Below are positions 15,629-23,929 of a stretch of DNA of 33,500 nt, piece by piece; positions within the stretch are counted from its first letter, which is position 1; each line of letters begins with the position of its first letter. Under the pieces are notes generated by a model that ran no database searches, was not told the origin of the DNA, and saw only the letters and a list, made by a program, of their open reading frames with translations. The stretch lies in contig NZ_QQOA01000057.1 of NCBI RefSeq assembly GCF_003443895.1, positions 1 through 33,500 of the forward strand. The letters are read 5' to 3'. This DNA is from Paraburkholderia phosphatilytica (GTDB lineage: Bacteria; Pseudomonadota; Gammaproteobacteria; Burkholderiales; Burkholderiaceae). A program made the position numbers and the translations under genes.

Positions 15629-16720
15629 ATGAACGCATCGACCGGATCCTCCGCACGAGGTGACAACGGGCGCACGCTGCGCGGCGCGCTGATCGGCTGC
15701 GGTTTCTTTGCGCACAACCATTTGCACGCGTGGCAGGGTATCGACGGTGCGCAGATCGTCGCCCTCTGCGATGCCGACCGTAAGCGTCTCGATCACGCCG
15801 GCGACGAGTTCGGCGTCGAGCGACGCTATACGGATGCCGCCGCGCTGCTGCGCGACGAGCCGCTCGATTTCGTCGACATCGCGACGACCGTTGGCAGCCA
15901 TCGTCAGCTGGTCGAGCTCGCGGCGAAAGCGGGCGTCGCGGTGATCTGTCAGAAGCCGTTCGCGCCGACGCTCGACGATGCGCGCGCGATGGTCGATACA
16001 TGCCGCGAAGCCGGCGTGCCGTTGATGGCTCACGAAAACTTCCGTTGGCAAAGCGCGATTCAGGCGGTGGGCGCGGCGTTGCATGATGGCGCCATCGGTA
16101 CGCCGTTCTGGGGCCGCGTGTCGTTCCGTTCGGCGTTCGACGTGTTCAGCGGTCAACCGTATCTCGCTGAGGGCAGGCGCTTCATCGTCGAAGACCTCGG
16201 CATCCATATTCTCGACATTGCGCGCTTTCTGTTCGGCGACGTGACGCGGCTCAGCGCGACGTTGTCGCGCGTGAATCCGACGATCAACGGCGAAGACGTT
16301 GCGACGATCCTGCTGTCGCATACGAAGGGCGTGAGCAGCATCGTCGATTGCAGTTATGCGACGCGGCTGCCGCACGAACTGTTTCCGCAGACGCTGATCG
16401 AGGTCGACGGCTCCGAAGGCACCTTGCGTCTCTTCGCCGATTACCAGTTGCAGATCCATACGCGCGACGGCACGACGATGCGGAAGGTTGTGCCGCCGGC
16501 GCTTGCGTGGGCGAGCGCACCGTGGGAAGCGATTCAGGGCAGCGTGGCCGCGATTCAGCGCCACTGGGTGGAGTGCCTGCGGCGCGGCGTCGAACCGGCG
16601 ACGAGTGGCCGCGACAATCTGCACACGCTCGCGCTGGTCGAAGCGACGTATCGGTCCGCGCAACAGCAGCGGACCATCGAACTCGCTGAACTCGAAGCGG
16701 CATTTGGGGCGGCGCGATGA
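15629..16720 (+). CDS. apsD: Gfo/Idh/MocA dehydrogenase, probable D-apiose dehydrogenase
   Basis: NAD(P)-dependent sugar dehydrogenase of 363 residues. The Rossmann motif is GCGFFAHNH (about 23-31). The catalytic-lysine motif appears as QKP (108-110, usual form EKP), and the conserved DLGIHILDIARFLFG carries the catalytic histidine. In the described D-apiose pathway, ApsD oxidises D-apiose to D-apionolactone, and the gene set around this one matches that pathway. Its start lies 3 bases after the permease stop; its end overlaps the lactonase-like gene (ATGA). The enzyme class is certain, the substrate is inferred from neighbours. Confidence 0.85.
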   Translation: MNASTGSSARGDNGRTLRGALIGCGFFAHNHLHAWQGIDGAQIVALCDADRKRLDHAGDEFGVERRYTDAAALLRDEPLDFVDIATTVGSHRQLVELAAKAGVAVICQKPFAPTLDDARAMVDTCREAGVPLMAHENFRWQSAIQAVGAALHDGAIGTPFWGRVSFRSAFDVFSGQPYLAEGRRFIVEDLGIHILDIARFLFGDVTRLSATLSRVNPTINGEDVATILLSHTKGVSSIVDCSYATRLPHELFPQTLIEVDGSEGTLRLFADYQLQIHTRDGTTMRKVVPPALAWASAPWEAIQGSVAAIQRHWVECLRRGVEPATSGRDNLHTLALVEATYRSAQQQRTIELAELEAAFGAAR

Positions 16721-18693
16721 GTACCGCTGCGTTGTACTACGGCACGGAACAGAGCCAGCCGCCGCATCGGACGTTAACAGCGGGGCCGTGGTCCGCGCTG
16801 CTGATCGACGGCGCGTTGCATGAGATCCGCTACCGCGGCATCGAAGTCATCCGCATGGTCGCGTTCCTCGTGCGCGACAAGGACTGGGGCACGTGCCGGC
16901 CGTCGCTCGCGGGCATCGAAGTCGACGAGGGCGGTGACGCATTCCGTATCGCGTATCGCGCGCGCTGCGAGAACCCCGACGGCCACGTGCTCAGCTACGC
17001 GATTGCAATCGACTGCGCGGCAGGCGGCGCGCTGAGTCTGCATGCCGATGTGACCACGCACAGCGATTTCCTCACGGCGCGCTGCGGTTTCTGCGTGCTG
17101 CATCCAATCGATGGCGTGGCGGGCGCGCCGGCGCGCGTCGAACACGGCGACGGCACGCTAGACCATGCAGCGTTTCCGACGCTGATCGATCCGTGGCAGC
17201 CGTTCAAGGACATCCGCACGATCGAACACGATCTGCGCGACGGGCTCACAGTGCGCTGCGCATTCACCGGCGACGTGTTCGAGATGGAGGACCAGCGCAA
17301 CTGGTCCGACGCGTCGTTCAAGACCTACTCGCGGCCGCTCGAATGGCCATGGCCGTACGTGCTGGAAGCCGGCGCGACGTGTGTGCAATCGGTGACACTG
17401 ACGGTAGACGATCAAGCGTTTGCAGCGAGTGAAAACGCTGCGGTCGCGACCTCGACGCGTGCTGACGATGCGATCACCATCACGCTCGATCTGAACGAGT
17501 CACTATCGGAAAACGAAGAAGCCATGCCCGCGCTCGGCGTTGCCATCGCCGCCGACGAAGCGGACCTCGCGCTCGCGCGTCCTGCATTGCTCGCGGAGCT
17601 CGCGCCGCAGCAGCTGACCTTAAGCTTCGACCCGCTCGCCGGGCACGGCGTGCACGAGCTCGAACGGTTCGCAGCCCTGCAGCGCGACAGCGGCCTTCCC
17701 GCGGTGCTCGAGTACGCACTGCCCGGCGTCGACGCACCGCGCGCGGAACTCGCAGCGCTCGCCGCGCAACTCGAAGCTTCACGGCTCGACGTGACGGGCA
17801 TCGTCGTCAGTCCGGCGGTGCATCGGCAATCGAATCCGCCGGGCAGCGTCAGTCCGCCGTGCCCACCGATGGACGACGTGTATCGCGAAGCCAGAAGCGC
17901 GTTTCCGCGCTTGCGTATCGGCGGCGGGATGCTCAGCTATTTCACCGAACTCAATCGCAAGCGGCCGCCGCTGGAACTCGTCGACTGGGTCACGCATGCG
18001 ACCTGTCCGATCGTGCACGCCGCCGACGATCGCAGCGTGATGCAGACGCTCGAAGCGATCCCGGACATCACGCGCTCGTGCCGTGCGTTGATCGGCAAGC
18101 AGCCGTACGCGATCGGACCAGCTTCGATCGGCATGCGGCAGAACCCGTATGGATCGCGCGTGATGCCGAATCCCGATCGTGAACGAATTGCAATGGCGGC
18201 CTTCGATCCGCGGCAGCAGGCGCTGTTCGGTGCTGCGTGGCTCGCGGGTTACGCGGCGGCGCTCGCCGGCGCGCGGATTGACACGCTGACGCTCGGCGCG
18301 TTGACGGGTGCACGCGGTCTTGCGGACAGCAACGGCACCGGCGCGCGCTATCCGGTGTTCTACGTCGCGGCGGCGCTGGCCCGCGTGGCGGGCGCGCGGC
18401 GTTTGCGCTGCGATGTGAGCGGTAGCGATTCGCGTGAGATTGCCTGCTTGGCATCGCGTGATCGTGACGGGCGACGTCTGCGTGTGCTGATCGCGAATCT
18501 GACAGACGCGGTTCGCGGCATACGGCTGGACATCGGCCGCGAGGTGAAAGCAGTACAGACCATGCTGCTCGACGAAGCTAGCGCTGAAAATTTACCGGCG
18601 TGGCACCCGATCGCACTGGACGTATCGCTGAACGAAGAAGCGCCGATCGTGCTGCGCCCGTTCGCGTGCCTGTTCGTCGAATCGGAAAGCTGA
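16717..18693 (+). CDS. apnL: probable D-apionate lactonase
   Basis: A 658-residue cytosolic protein without signal peptide or membrane segment. The N-terminal third is beta-rich (ALLIDGALHEIRYRGIEVIR, then RDKDWGTCRP). The middle resembles a TIM-barrel region with conserved-looking PAVHRQSNPPGSVSPPCPP and IGGGMLSYFTELNRKRPP. The last part is a smaller beta domain. This architecture and its position between apsD and apnO fit ApnL, which opens D-apionolactone to D-apionate. It is translationally coupled to apsD. I recognise it mainly from its neighbours and layout; a different carbohydrate-active hydrolase is the alternative. Confidence 0.72.
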   Translation: MSTAALYYGTEQSQPPHRTLTAGPWSALLIDGALHEIRYRGIEVIRMVAFLVRDKDWGTCRPSLAGIEVDEGGDAFRIAYRARCENPDGHVLSYAIAIDCAAGGALSLHADVTTHSDFLTARCGFCVLHPIDGVAGAPARVEHGDGTLDHAAFPTLIDPWQPFKDIRTIEHDLRDGLTVRCAFTGDVFEMEDQRNWSDASFKTYSRPLEWPWPYVLEAGATCVQSVTLTVDDQAFAASENAAVATSTRADDAITITLDLNESLSENEEAMPALGVAIAADEADLALARPALLAELAPQQLTLSFDPLAGHGVHELERFAALQRDSGLPAVLEYALPGVDAPRAELAALAAQLEASRLDVTGIVVSPAVHRQSNPPGSVSPPCPPMDDVYREARSAFPRLRIGGGMLSYFTELNRKRPPLELVDWVTHATCPIVHAADDRSVMQTLEAIPDITRSCRALIGKQPYAIGPASIGMRQNPYGSRVMPNPDRERIAMAAFDPRQQALFGAAWLAGYAAALAGARIDTLTLGALTGARGLADSNGTGARYPVFYVAAALARVAGARRLRCDVSGSDSREIACLASRDRDGRRLRVLIANLTDAVRGIRLDIGREVKAVQTMLLDEASAENLPAWHPIALDVSLNEEAPIVLRPFACLFVESES

Positions 18694-18739
18694 ACCGCAT
18701 TCGCATCCGCACTAACGCATTTCTGGAAGGAGGTTGTCC

Positions 18740-19570
18740 ATGAACGAGAAAATCGCACTGTTCGGCGCCGGTGGAAAGATGGGCTTTCGCCTGTCGAGCA
18801 ATCTGCAGCGCTCGGACTATCGCGTAGCCCATATCGAGGTGAGCGAAGCGGGACGCAAGCGGCTGAAAGACGAGCTGAACATCGAGTGTGTTTCGGTCGA
18901 CGCGGCGCTCGACGGGGCGCAGGTCGTGATCCTGGCCGTACCCGATACACTGATCGGCAAGCTGAGTCATGAAATTGCGCCGAAGCTCAAGGCCGGCACG
19001 ATGGTGATGACGCTCGACGCCGCCGCGCCGTTTGCGGGTCATCTGCCGGAGCGGCCCGATCTGACGTACTTCGTCGCGCATCCGTGCCATCCGCTGATCT
19101 TCCACGACGACGACGACCCGAAAGCGCGCCGCGATTTCTTCGGCGGTGCGTATGCGAAGCAGTCGATCACGAGCGCGCTGATGCAAGGCCCCGAATCCGC
19201 GTTCGACCTCGGCGAGGACGTCGCGAAGACAATCTACGCGCCGATCCTGCGCTCGTATCGCCTGACCGTCGACCAGATGGCGCTGCTCGAACCGGGCCTG
19301 TCCGAAACGGTGTGCGCGACCTTGCTGTACGTGATGCGCGAAGCGATGGACGAGACCGTGAAGCTTGGGGTGCCGAAAGAAGCGGCGCGCGATTTCCTGC
19401 TCGGGCATATGGGCATTTTGAGCGCGGTGATCTTCAACGAGATTCCCGGTGCGTTCTCCGATGCGTGCAACAAGGCGATCGAGTTCGGCAAGCCACGCCT
19501 GATGCGCGACGACTGGAAGGGCGTGTTCGACCGGCACGAGATTGCCGACAGCATCCGCCGCATCACCTGA
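18740..19570 (+). CDS. apnO: probable D-apionate oxidoisomerase
   Basis: NAD-dependent enzyme of the 6-phosphogluconate dehydrogenase-like fold, 276 residues. The nucleotide-binding motif GAGGKMG is at 9-15, and VVILAVPDTLIGKL follows in the Rossmann domain. An all-helical C-terminal domain begins around SYRLTVDQMALLEPGL. In the D-apiose pathway ApnO oxidises and rearranges D-apionate to 3-oxo-isoapionate. A perfect AAGGAGG (18727-18733) precedes the ATG. The 46-base gap to the lactonase gene shows nothing else. The role follows from fold plus a complete pathway context. Confidence 0.78.
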   Translation: MNEKIALFGAGGKMGFRLSSNLQRSDYRVAHIEVSEAGRKRLKDELNIECVSVDAALDGAQVVILAVPDTLIGKLSHEIAPKLKAGTMVMTLDAAAPFAGHLPERPDLTYFVAHPCHPLIFHDDDDPKARRDFFGGAYAKQSITSALMQGPESAFDLGEDVAKTIYAPILRSYRLTVDQMALLEPGLSETVCATLLYVMREAMDETVKLGVPKEAARDFLLGHMGILSAVIFNEIPGAFSDACNKAIEFGKPRLMRDDWKGVFDRHEIADSIRRIT

Positions 19571-19616
19571 TGCGACGCTTCGACCGCTATCCGCTTTTGC
19601 ACAGGAAGACCGCATC

Positions 19617-20861
19617 GTGAGCGAACGTATTCACGCAACCTACTGGCTCGAAACCGGCGACGATCCGCAGCGCGCCGCAGACGTCATCGCCGGCGAGCAG
19701 TCGAGCGGCACCTTCGTCGCGCTGCCGAACGAAACGCCCGAGCTGAAGGCGCGCTCGGGCGCGCGCGTCGAGCGCCTCGACACGCTCGGCACGAGCGCGA
19801 CGCCGAGCCTGCCCGGCGGCATGCAGGCGAGTCGCTATACGCAATGCGCGCTCGAACTGTCGTGGCCGATCGAGAACATGGGGCCGTCGCTGCCGAACCT
19901 GATGTCGACGATTGCCGGCAACCTGTTCGAGCTGCGTCAGGTGTCGGGGCTGCGGCTCACGGGTTTGACGCTGCCGCCGTCGTTCGTCGCGGCTTATCCG
20001 GGGCCCGCGTTCGGCATCGACGGTACGCGGCGTCTGTCAGGCGTCGAGCACGGTCCGCTGATCGGCACGATCATCAAGCCGAGCGTCGGGCTCTCGCCGG
20101 AGGAGACCGCGCAGCAGGTACGGGAGCTGGTGGAGGGCGGAATCGACTTTATCAAGGATGACGAACTACAGGGCGATGGTCCGCATTGTCCGTTCGACCA
20201 GCGGGTGAAAGCGGTGATGCGCGTCGTCAACGCGCACGCAGATCGCACCGGCAAGAAGGCGATGGTCGCGTTCAACCTGACAGGCGATCTCGACCAGATG
20301 CGGCGGCGTCACGATCTGGTGCTCGCCGAAGGCGGCACGTGCGTGATGGCGGTGCTGAACTCCGTGGGGCTGGTCGGGCTGCACGAATTGCGCCGTCATG
20401 CGCAGCTGCCGATCCATGCGCATCGCGCGGGCTGGGGTTATCTGTCGCGCAGCCCGGCGCTCGGCTGGGACTACGCACCGTGGCAAACGATCTGGCGGCT
20501 CGCGGGCGCGGATCATCTGCACGTGAATGGCCTGCGCAACAAGTTCAGCGAACCGGACGACAGCGTGATCGCCGCCGCGCGCGCGGTGCTCGCGCCGGTA
20601 CGGCCCGATACGCCGATGGCGGCGATGCCGGTGTTCAGTTCCGGGCAGACCGGTCTGCAAGCCGCCGATACGTTCGCCGCGTTGGGCCGCGCCGATCTGA
20701 TCCATGCGGCGGGCGGTGGCATCTTCGGTCATCCGCAGGGCGTCAAGGCCGGTGTGGAAGCGATGCGCGAAGCGTGGGTTGCCGCGATGGAAGGCGTGCC
20801 GCTCGAACGTCATGCGCAGAAGCATCCGTCGCTGCGCGCGGCGCTCGGATTCTGGAAATGA
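19617..20861 (+). CDS. oiaX: RuBisCO-like protein, probable 3-oxo-isoapionate-4-phosphate transcarboxylase/hydrolase
   Basis: Form-IV RuBisCO-like protein of 414 residues. The lysine equivalent to RuBisCO K175 is in TIIKPSVGLS (K154). The carbamylated lysine and metal ligands are kept in FIKDDE (K180, D182, E183). A histidine loop follows at IHAHRAGWGYL (about 266-276), and a lysine in NGLRNKF (about 309) may replace the loop-6 lysine. The second lysine of the KPK motif is serine, unlike true RuBisCO. OiaX splits 3-oxo-isoapionate 4-phosphate into 3-phosphoglycerate and glycolate. The GTG start is chosen because AGGAAG precedes it; upstream sequence is not family-like. It overlaps the kinase start (ATGA). 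A decarboxylase reaction is the alternative. Confidence 0.85.
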   Translation: MSERIHATYWLETGDDPQRAADVIAGEQSSGTFVALPNETPELKARSGARVERLDTLGTSATPSLPGGMQASRYTQCALELSWPIENMGPSLPNLMSTIAGNLFELRQVSGLRLTGLTLPPSFVAAYPGPAFGIDGTRRLSGVEHGPLIGTIIKPSVGLSPEETAQQVRELVEGGIDFIKDDELQGDGPHCPFDQRVKAVMRVVNAHADRTGKKAMVAFNLTGDLDQMRRRHDLVLAEGGTCVMAVLNSVGLVGLHELRRHAQLPIHAHRAGWGYLSRSPALGWDYAPWQTIWRLAGADHLHVNGLRNKFSEPDDSVIAAARAVLAPVRPDTPMAAMPVFSSGQTGLQAADTFAALGRADLIHAAGGGIFGHPQGVKAGVEAMREAWVAAMEGVPLERHAQKHPSLRAALGFWK

Positions 20862-22261
20862 GTGCGCCTGCGAACGTGTCAACGTCCGATCGGCCATCGA
20901 GCGGCTTGCCCGAAGGCCTGCTGCTCGCGTACTACGGCGATGACTTCACCGGCTCCACGGACGCGATGGATGCGCTCGCGTCGGCCGGCGTGCCGACCGT
21001 GCTGTGCCTCGACACGCCGACGCCCGAACTGCTCGCGCGCTTTCCGGACGTGCGCTGCGTCGGTCTCGCCGGATCGTCGCGCGGCCGCAGTCCGGCGTGG
21101 ATGGACGACGTGCTGCCCGCTGCGTTTTCGAGTCTCGCTGCACTTGGTGCGCCGATCCTGCAATACAAGATATGCTCGACGTTCGATTCGTCGCTGGACG
21201 TGGGCTCGATCGGCCGCGCGATCGATATCGGCGTGAAGCAGATGCGTGCGCGCTGGTCGCCGATGGTAGTCGGCGCGCCGCGCCTCAAGCGCTATCAGCT
21301 GTTCGGCAATCTGTTCGCCGCGGTGAACGGCACCGGCTACCGGCTCGACCGTCATCCGACGATGTCGCGCCATCCGGTCACGCCGATGAACGAGGCCGAT
21401 CTGCGCCTGCATCTCGCAGGTCAGACTTCGCGTCGCATCGAGCTGGTCGATATGGTGCAGCTGCGCGCGGGCGACGGCGCCGCACGCGTCGAAGCGCTCT
21501 GTGCGGATGAGCCGCCTGTCGTGCTGATCGACGTGCTCGACGACGAAACGCTCGCTGAATGTGGACGGCTCGTATGGGAGCAGCGCGGCGAGGGCGTGTT
21601 CAGCGCGTCTTCGTCGGGGCTGCAGTATGCGCTCGTCGCGTACTGGCGTGCGCGTGGCTGGCTGCCGTCGAAATCCACCTTACCGGTTGCGCGCGCCGTC
21701 GATGCGGTTGCCGCGGTGAGCGGCAGCTGTTCGCCCGTGACGGCCGCGCAGATCGGCTGGGCGCGCGCGCACGGCTTTCATACCGAGCCGCTCGATCTGC
21801 GTCGCGTGCTCGACGCGCAAGCTGCGGATGCCGAGATCGAGCGCGCAGTGGGCGCGGCGAGTGCGGCGATACGCGACGGCCGCAGCGCGATCGTGTACAG
21901 CGCCGAAGGACCGGACGATCCCGCCGTGCTCGAATTCGATGCGATCGCGAGCGGCGCGACGCTGAGCCGCTACGACGCGGCTCGCCAGGTTGGGCGCGCG
22001 CTGGCGGACGTGATGCGCTGTCTGCTGGATCGCGTCGAATTACCGCGAGTGGTGGTGGCGGGCGGCGACAGTTCGGGCGAAGTCGCGAGCGCGCTCGGCA
22101 TCGATGCATTGAGCGTGGCCGCGGGTCTGACGCCGGGTGCGCCGCTGTGCCGCGCGTGGTCGATGCTGCCGCGGCGCGACGGGCTCGAAATCGTGCTGAA
22201 GGGTGGGCAGATGGGCGCGACGACGTTCTTCGGCGACGTGCTGAAAGGTGCTGAGAACTAG
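20858..22261 (+). CDS. oiaK: four-carbon acid sugar kinase (DUF1537), probable 3-oxo-isoapionate kinase
   Basis: ATP-dependent kinase of the DUF1537 family, 467 residues. The N-terminal substrate domain has YYGDDFTGSTDAMDAL (about 25-40). The C-terminal nucleotide domain has VVVAGGDSSGEVASALG (about 400) and LKGGQMGATTFF near the end. In D-apiose catabolism OiaK phosphorylates 3-oxo-isoapionate to the 4-phosphate used by OiaX. Its start overlaps the oiaX stop by four bases (ATGA). It is the last enzyme gene before the regulator. Other DUF1537 kinases act on threonate, erythronate or tagaturonate-like acids, so the substrate is set by context. Confidence 0.85.
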   Translation: MSAPANVSTSDRPSSGLPEGLLLAYYGDDFTGSTDAMDALASAGVPTVLCLDTPTPELLARFPDVRCVGLAGSSRGRSPAWMDDVLPAAFSSLAALGAPILQYKICSTFDSSLDVGSIGRAIDIGVKQMRARWSPMVVGAPRLKRYQLFGNLFAAVNGTGYRLDRHPTMSRHPVTPMNEADLRLHLAGQTSRRIELVDMVQLRAGDGAARVEALCADEPPVVLIDVLDDETLAECGRLVWEQRGEGVFSASSSGLQYALVAYWRARGWLPSKSTLPVARAVDAVAAVSGSCSPVTAAQIGWARAHGFHTEPLDLRRVLDAQAADAEIERAVGAASAAIRDGRSAIVYSAEGPDDPAVLEFDAIASGATLSRYDAARQVGRALADVMRCLLDRVELPRVVVAGGDSSGEVASALGIDALSVAAGLTPGAPLCRAWSMLPRRDGLEIVLKGGQMGATTFFGDVLKGAEN

Positions 22262-22320
22262 CGTCGGCGCGAGGCCCGATCATGACGTTCGACTCGCTCG
22301 GCATCCGCACGATGGCGCTA

Positions 22321-22339
22321 TGGTATCGTGACTACACCA
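22321..22339. promoter_or_regulatory. operator candidate before the GntR gene
   Basis: TGGTATCGTGACTACACCA has TGGT and ACCA ends, as in many FadR-type operators. Its first 12 bases match the motif over the transporter -10 box (11141-11152) at 10 positions. It ends 20 bases before the GntR start. Autoregulation by that protein is inferred. Confidence 0.4.
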
Positions 22340-22359
22340 GAGTCTTGAGCTGATACGTG

Positions 22360-23064
22360 ATGGGCGAAATCATTCCGCGTCGCAAACTTTATCAGGAGGT
22401 GGTGGACCGCCTGATGGAGCGCATTCGTACGGGCGAGATCGCGCCGGGTTCGCAACTGCCGTCCGAACGCGAGCTGATGGAGATCTACGGCGTGGGTCGC
22501 CCCGCTGTGCGCGAAGCGCTGCAGACGCTCGAACGCTCGGGCATCGTCGAGATCGCGCATGGCGAGCGCGCGCGCGTCGTGATTCCGACGGCCGACCGTC
22601 TGATCGCGCAGATCGCCGGCGGCGCGATGCATCTGCTGCGCACGCAACCGGACATGCTCGAACATCTGAAGCACGCGCGCCTGTTCCTCGAAACGGGCAC
22701 CGCGCGCATGGCGGCCGAATGCGCAACCGACGAAGACATCGCGCGGCTGCGGCAGAGCATCGAGCAGCATCGCGCGTCGATGGTCAACCTCGACGAATTC
22801 ATCGAGCGCGACATGGCGTTTCATCGCGAGATCGCGAAGATCAGCGGCAATCCGATTTTCCCGTCCATCGTCGAGTCGCTGTTTCGATGGGCCGGCGAAT
22901 ACTACCGTCCGATGGTCCGCGCGCCGGGCGCCGAAGCGCTCACGTTGAGCGAGCATCAGCGCATCGTCGATGCGATCGCGAAGCATGACGGCGACGCGGC
23001 AGCCGAAGCGATGCGCGCGCATCTGACGCGCGCGAACGAGCTGTATCGGACGCTCGGGCAGTGA
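22360..23064 (+). CDS. GntR-family regulator, FadR subfamily
   Basis: A 234-residue regulator with an N-terminal winged helix-turn-helix (about 8-72, including GSQLPSERELMEIYGVGRPA and VREALQTLERSGIV). An all-helical FCD effector domain follows (about 90-230), with likely metal or ligand residues in MAFHREIAKISGN and SEHQRIVDAI. A GTG directly before the ATG (22357) could also start it. It follows the kinase gene by about 100 bases on the same strand and is the obvious candidate to control the D-apiose genes. The effector is probably a pathway acid such as apionate. Confidence 0.92.
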   Translation: MGEIIPRRKLYQEVVDRLMERIRTGEIAPGSQLPSERELMEIYGVGRPAVREALQTLERSGIVEIAHGERARVVIPTADRLIAQIAGGAMHLLRTQPDMLEHLKHARLFLETGTARMAAECATDEDIARLRQSIEQHRASMVNLDEFIERDMAFHREIAKISGNPIFPSIVESLFRWAGEYYRPMVRAPGAEALTLSEHQRIVDAIAKHDGDAAAEAMRAHLTRANELYRTLGQ

Positions 23065-23101
23065 GTTTTCGGACCGCTGCGCCGCGCTGGCGCCCGTACG
23101 T

Positions 23102-23896
23102 TCAGACCGCCTTCACCGCCGCCAGCGCACCGCCAACCATCTTCCGCAAGATGGGCTGAACCTGCGCGGCGCGCTCGGGTGCATAGTCGAATGGCGCGTG
23201 TTCGTGCATATAGGTCGACTGGCACATCTCCAGCTGAACGGCGTGAATGCCCTGCTGCGGCGCGCCGAATTGCCGCGTGATGAAGCCGCCCTTGAAGCGC
23301 CCGTTCGCCACCCACGTGAAGCCGCTTTCCGAAGCCGCATCGATCGCCGCCTGCTGCACGGCGGTCACGGCGGTGCGGCCGTCCTGCGTGCCGAGGTTCA
23401 GGTCCGGCAGCTTGCCTTCGAACAGGCGCGGCAGCACGCTCGCGATCGAATGCGCTTCCCACAGCAGCACGTTCGCATGAAGCTCGCGCAGGCGCGCGAG
23501 CTCGGCGGTCAAGGTGTCGTGATACGGCTGCCAGTACGTTTGCACGCGCCGCGCTTTTTCCGCGGCATCGGGCGCGCAGCCGGCGCGGTAGACCGGCTCG
23601 CCGCGGAACGTTTCGGTGGGGCACAGTCCGGTCGTGGTCTGACCGGGATACAGGCTCTCGTCGTTCGACGGCCGGTTCAGATCGATCACGTAGCGCGACA
23701 TGCGCGCGCCGAGCATCGTCGCGCCGAGTTCGCGCGCGAACGCATACAGGCGGTCGAGATGCCAGTCGGTATCGGCCACGGTCAGCGCGACGTCGGTATA
23801 GCGATCGCGCAGGTCATCGGGAATCTGCGTACCGAGATGCGGAATCGAAATCAGCAACGGCGCTTCGCCGCGCTCCAGCGTAAACAGTTCGGTCAT
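23102..23896 (-). CDS. hutG: N-formylglutamate deformylase (amidohydrolase)
   Basis: Hydrolyses N-formyl-L-glutamate to formate and glutamate, the last step of the five-step histidine pathway. The 264-residue protein has family features PLLISIPHLGTQIPDDL near the start, ADTDWHLDRLY, SRYVIDLNRPSND, LLWEAHSIASVLP and EMCQSTYMHE near the end. The ATG at 23896 gives the family N terminus MTELFTLERG. A TTG 15 bases upstream is less likely. It follows the LysR gene by 33 bases on the same strand. No other hut catabolic gene is present, so the source of formylglutamate is not evident here. Confidence 0.92.
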   Translation of the reverse strand: MTELFTLERGEAPLLISIPHLGTQIPDDLRDRYTDVALTVADTDWHLDRLYAFARELGATMLGARMSRYVIDLNRPSNDESLYPGQTTTGLCPTETFRGEPVYRAGCAPDAAEKARRVQTYWQPYHDTLTAELARLRELHANVLLWEAHSIASVLPRLFEGKLPDLNLGTQDGRTAVTAVQQAAIDAASESGFTWVANGRFKGGFITRQFGAPQQGIHAVQLEMCQSTYMHEHAPFDYAPERAAQVQPILRKMVGGALAAVKAV

Positions 23897-23929
23897 GATG
23901 GATTGTGACAAGGATGGGTGAATGGGCGA

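Noticed and set aside
15272..16663. A 463-codon minus-strand frame opposite the permease and apsD
   Set aside because: Arg-rich antisense sequence with no motif; the plus-strand genes are clear.
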